This document shows positions 11,952-14,193 of a stretch of DNA of 14,193 nt, piece after piece; the first letter of the stretch is position 1; each line of letters starts with the position of its first letter. Both the position numbers and the translations under genes were made by a program. Source of the stretch: Candidatus Saccharibacteria bacterium UBA5152 (lineage in GTDB: Bacteria > Patescibacteriota > Saccharimonadia > Saccharimonadales > UBA4665). Under the pieces are notes generated by a model that was given only the letters and a program-made list of their open reading frames with translations, had not been told where the DNA came from and did not search any database. Location of the stretch: positions 10,052 through 24,244 of the forward strand of contig DHXQ01000034.1 in assembly GCA_002413755.1 (NCBI GenBank), written 5' to 3'.

Positions 11952-14193
11952 CTTCGCGGCTACCTGTTCCTGGATCAGACGACAACCAATGGGGAAATAT
12001 CCTCAATGATTTCCTGGCGGTCGAACATAACAGTGACGGTTCGCTCAAAGCCGGCGGCTCGCTGGCAGCCAAATATGCCAAGCCTACCGGTGGCATTCCG
12101 CAGGCCGATCTCGATGCGGCCGTGCAAGCCCGGCTGACCAGCGATGCCACCGCCAGCACCAAAGGTATCGTAAAACTGGCTGGTGATCTGGGCGGCACGG
12201 CCGACGCGCCGACAGTCCCGTCGAAGGTTTCGAAGGCTGGTGATACTATGACCGGCGCACTGACCGTGCCCACCCTCAAAGTCACTGTCGGCGCCAATGA
12301 TGGCTATGTGCTGACCTCCGATGCCACCGGCCAAGCCCAGTGGTCAGCGGTGCCCGGCCAAACGGTTACCGGCCCAAACTACCTGCGTGGAGTGTCGCTG
12401 TCCGGGTTTGAATTCTCGCCCTCAGTAGTGCCGGGCGCCCTCAGTATTACCTATTTTGCGCCGGCGGCTGGCGACTACGCTTACTTCAAATCAAAAGGTT
12501 TGACGGTGGTGCGGCTGCCCTTCACCTGGGACCGGCTGCAGCCAATCCTCAATGGTCCGCTCGACACGGCGTACAAGGGCTACCTGGACCAGGCCATTGC
12601 CTATGCCAAGGCTAACGGCCAGCAGGTGGTGCTCGACATGCACAGTTACGGCCGGCGATATGTACCGATTCCTGGCGGTTTTACGAATGACTTTGCCACG
12701 TCGACCGGGACCTGGAGTGGCGGCTCGCTGTCCGGCGGCCGTTATATCAGTGATCCAAACAGTTTCTTCAGTAATTTCAGCGGCGGCGATGTGCGTAATC
12801 CGGTGTCACCGGCCACTGGGTACAGTTTCCAGGCCGATTGCTATATTACCAGTTCGCAGACCGGTGGCAGTAATTTTCCGGCACTGCATGTGAAGACCTT
12901 CAATGATGGGAACGGTAATTACTATCAGCTGTCGATCAATCAGTACGAGCAGAAATTCAAGTGGGCCAAGTCAGTCGCCAGTACTATTACGAACATTGGC
13001 GAGGTAGCGACCACCGTATCATTAGATACCTTGTACCAGGTTGTCTTTGACGTCAACCAGGCGAGTGCCGGTAATGTGACGATATCGATTAATGGTACGC
13101 AGGTCGCCCAATTTGCCACCGATCCGGCCATAACCGGCGGCCGGGTAGAACTGAAGAATAACTTCACGAAGTGCGCCATCGACAACGCGACCCTCAACAT
13201 TGCCGGGGATACCAGTGCAGCCAACGGCTCCGGGACATACCGCGTCGGCGATGCCCAGATACCGGTGAGCGCCTTTGCCGATGTCTGGAGCAAGCTGGCA
13301 ACAGCCTACGTCAGCGAGAGCACGATATACATGTACGACCTGATGAACGAACCGCATGATATGCCGGTGCCGACCACCACGAGTAATTACAATACGACAG
13401 CCACGGTTACCCTGATGTATCAGGCGGCGATTGACGCCATTCGGACCGTCGACAACCACACCTATATTGCTGTCGAGGCCGACCAATGGTCGGGTTTACA
13501 GAGCTTCAACACCCAGTATGGTACCGATCCATCGCCGTGGTGGTCCGACCCATCAGGCAAAACCATGGTGTCATTCCATTATTATTTCGACACTGACCAC
13601 TCCGGCTCATACCAGACTGCCTGGAGTAGTACACTCCGGACCCGTTTGAGCGGTGAAGTAACTCCGGCGCTGGCCTGGGCGCAAACCCATAGCATTCCGG
13701 TCTTCGTCGGTGAATACGGCGTGCCGAATGGCGTGACGAGCGATGCTGTCAATTGGCAGCAGGACGAAGATACATTCCTGGGCATACTCGATAGCTACGG
13801 CGCCCATGCCACGCACTGGGCGGGCGGATCGAATTACACCGCCTCCACGACGCTGGAGCCGTACACCAGCGGCGTAGCTGACTACACCAAAGAAGTCGAG
13901 CAGATGGCTGTCGTCAAGGCGCATCTGGGGCGGCAACTGACGGCCTTGCCGACCACCCAGGGTGGTACGGGACTAGCCGCCGCCGGCTCGACTGGTAATG
14001 TTCTAACCTCTGACGGCACGAACTGGACCAGCGCCGTCCCGGCCAATGGTCTCGTCCTCGAAACTACTACCACCCCACCGGCAACTTCTGCTGCCGGCAG
14101 CGTGTTGGGCGCCGCTGCCACGGCGGCCCACTCGGACCACACCCATGCTATCGGCGTACACGACCACAGCAATACTGCCAATGGAGGCAATGT
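11948..14193 (+). CDS. Tail-fibre-like protein with inserted GH5 catalytic domain split by a concanavalin-like domain (3' end outside window)
   Basis: The frame stays open from the ATG at 11948 (directly after an in-frame TAG) to the window edge, 748 residues so far. Residues 1-140 are tail-fibre-like: MTSRLPVPGSDDNQWGNILN, then TASTKGIVKLAGDLGGTADA and KAGDTMTGALTV. Residues 145-242 are the first half of a GH5 barrel (LRGVSLSGFEF, VVRLPFTWDRLQP, VVLDMHSYGRR). Residues about 245-420 form a beta-rich concanavalin/LamG-like insert. Residues 430-660 complete the barrel: YMYDLMNEPH with acid/base Glu468, SFHYYFD with His544, and PVFVGEYGVP with nucleophile Glu589. Residues 665-748 return to fibre sequence (TTQGGTGLAAAGSTGNVLTS) with HTH and HDH triplets at 731-740. 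There is no signal peptide or export module. It could be a phage or phage-derived receptor-binding depolymerase, or a fibre used by the cell; no other phage gene is in view. Confidence 0.88.
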   Translation, partial: MTSRLPVPGSDDNQWGNILNDFLAVEHNSDGSLKAGGSLAAKYAKPTGGIPQADLDAAVQARLTSDATASTKGIVKLAGDLGGTADAPTVPSKVSKAGDTMTGALTVPTLKVTVGANDGYVLTSDATGQAQWSAVPGQTVTGPNYLRGVSLSGFEFSPSVVPGALSITYFAPAAGDYAYFKSKGLTVVRLPFTWDRLQPILNGPLDTAYKGYLDQAIAYAKANGQQVVLDMHSYGRRYVPIPGGFTNDFATSTGTWSGGSLSGGRYISDPNSFFSNFSGGDVRNPVSPATGYSFQADCYITSSQTGGSNFPALHVKTFNDGNGNYYQLSINQYEQKFKWAKSVASTITNIGEVATTVSLDTLYQVVFDVNQASAGNVTISINGTQVAQFATDPAITGGRVELKNNFTKCAIDNATLNIAGDTSAANGSGTYRVGDAQIPVSAFADVWSKLATAYVSESTIYMYDLMNEPHDMPVPTTTSNYNTTATVTLMYQAAIDAIRTVDNHTYIAVEADQWSGLQSFNTQYGTDPSPWWSDPSGKTMVSFHYYFDTDHSGSYQTAWSSTLRTRLSGEVTPALAWAQTHSIPVFVGEYGVPNGVTSDAVNWQQDEDTFLGILDSYGAHATHWAGGSNYTASTTLEPYTSGVADYTKEVEQMAVVKAHLGRQLTALPTTQGGTGLAAAGSTGNVLTSDGTNWTSAVPANGLVLETTTTPPATSAAGSVLGAAATAAHSDHTHAIGVHDHSNTANGGN

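Noticed and set aside
11656..12297. 213-residue minus-strand frame across the GH5 and fibre genes
   Set aside because: It spans the end of one convincing gene, a promoter and the start of another. The composition is Ser/Pro-rich shadow type and there is no domain.
12552..13486. Several frames inside the long fibre-like ORF (113-154 residues)
   Set aside because: The fibre frame is open for 748 codons with GH5 motifs throughout, so these are other-frame artefacts.

Overview
The window (14,193 bp, GC-rich, close to 100% coding) reads as a compact bacterial chromosome segment. I think it comes from a Patescibacteria/CPR organism, most likely a Saccharibacteria (TM7) relative. The reasons are a MurA with an N-terminal HTH domain, several genes whose -10 box lies almost on the start codon, gene ends with almost no intergenic space, and a repeated short export module ending in a CBM-like A-S-G-G motif on many secreted proteins. 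The lineage is inferred from remembered family features, not from a search.

Layout. Positions 3-476 hold the C-terminal part of a TIM-barrel glycoside hydrolase. Positions 495-5062 form a housekeeping block: murA (- strand, fused to an XRE-type HTH), then divergent glyA and a NUDIX hydrolase (+ strand), then murB (- strand). MurA and MurB are the first two steps of UDP-N-acetylmuramate synthesis. From 5082 to 11868 lies an exported-protein island: a PF04185-type phosphoesterase and a GH39-like glycosidase (both - strand, tandem), a second phosphoesterase plus a small cupredoxin-like membrane protein (+ strand), an unassigned TIM-barrel-like secreted protein (- strand), and a GH5 cellulase-like enzyme (+ strand). 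Positions 11948-14193 hold the start of a long tail-fibre-like protein. It has no signal peptide and contains a GH5 catalytic domain that is itself split by a concanavalin-like domain. The gene continues beyond the window.

How the genes relate. Five of the secreted proteins (5082-6320, 6329-7819, 7908-9044, 9542-10612, 10735-11868) share an N-terminal arrangement: a short basic stretch, one hydrophobic segment, then a module of exactly 37 residues with 13 invariant positions, and only then unrelated catalytic domains. This looks like a common export or surface-display module attached to polysaccharide- and phosphoester-degrading enzymes. With the tail-fibre/GH5 chimera, the locus suggests extracellular attack on polysaccharides or a host envelope.

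Regulation visible in the sequence includes strong extended -10 promoters for murA, the GH5 gene and the tail-fibre gene. A perfect 6-4-6 palindrome inside the murA promoter is a plausible operator for MurA's own HTH domain. Convergent gene pairs leave 18, -4 and 2 nt between stop codons and have no clear intrinsic terminators. I saw no tRNA, rRNA, CRISPR array or insertion sequence.
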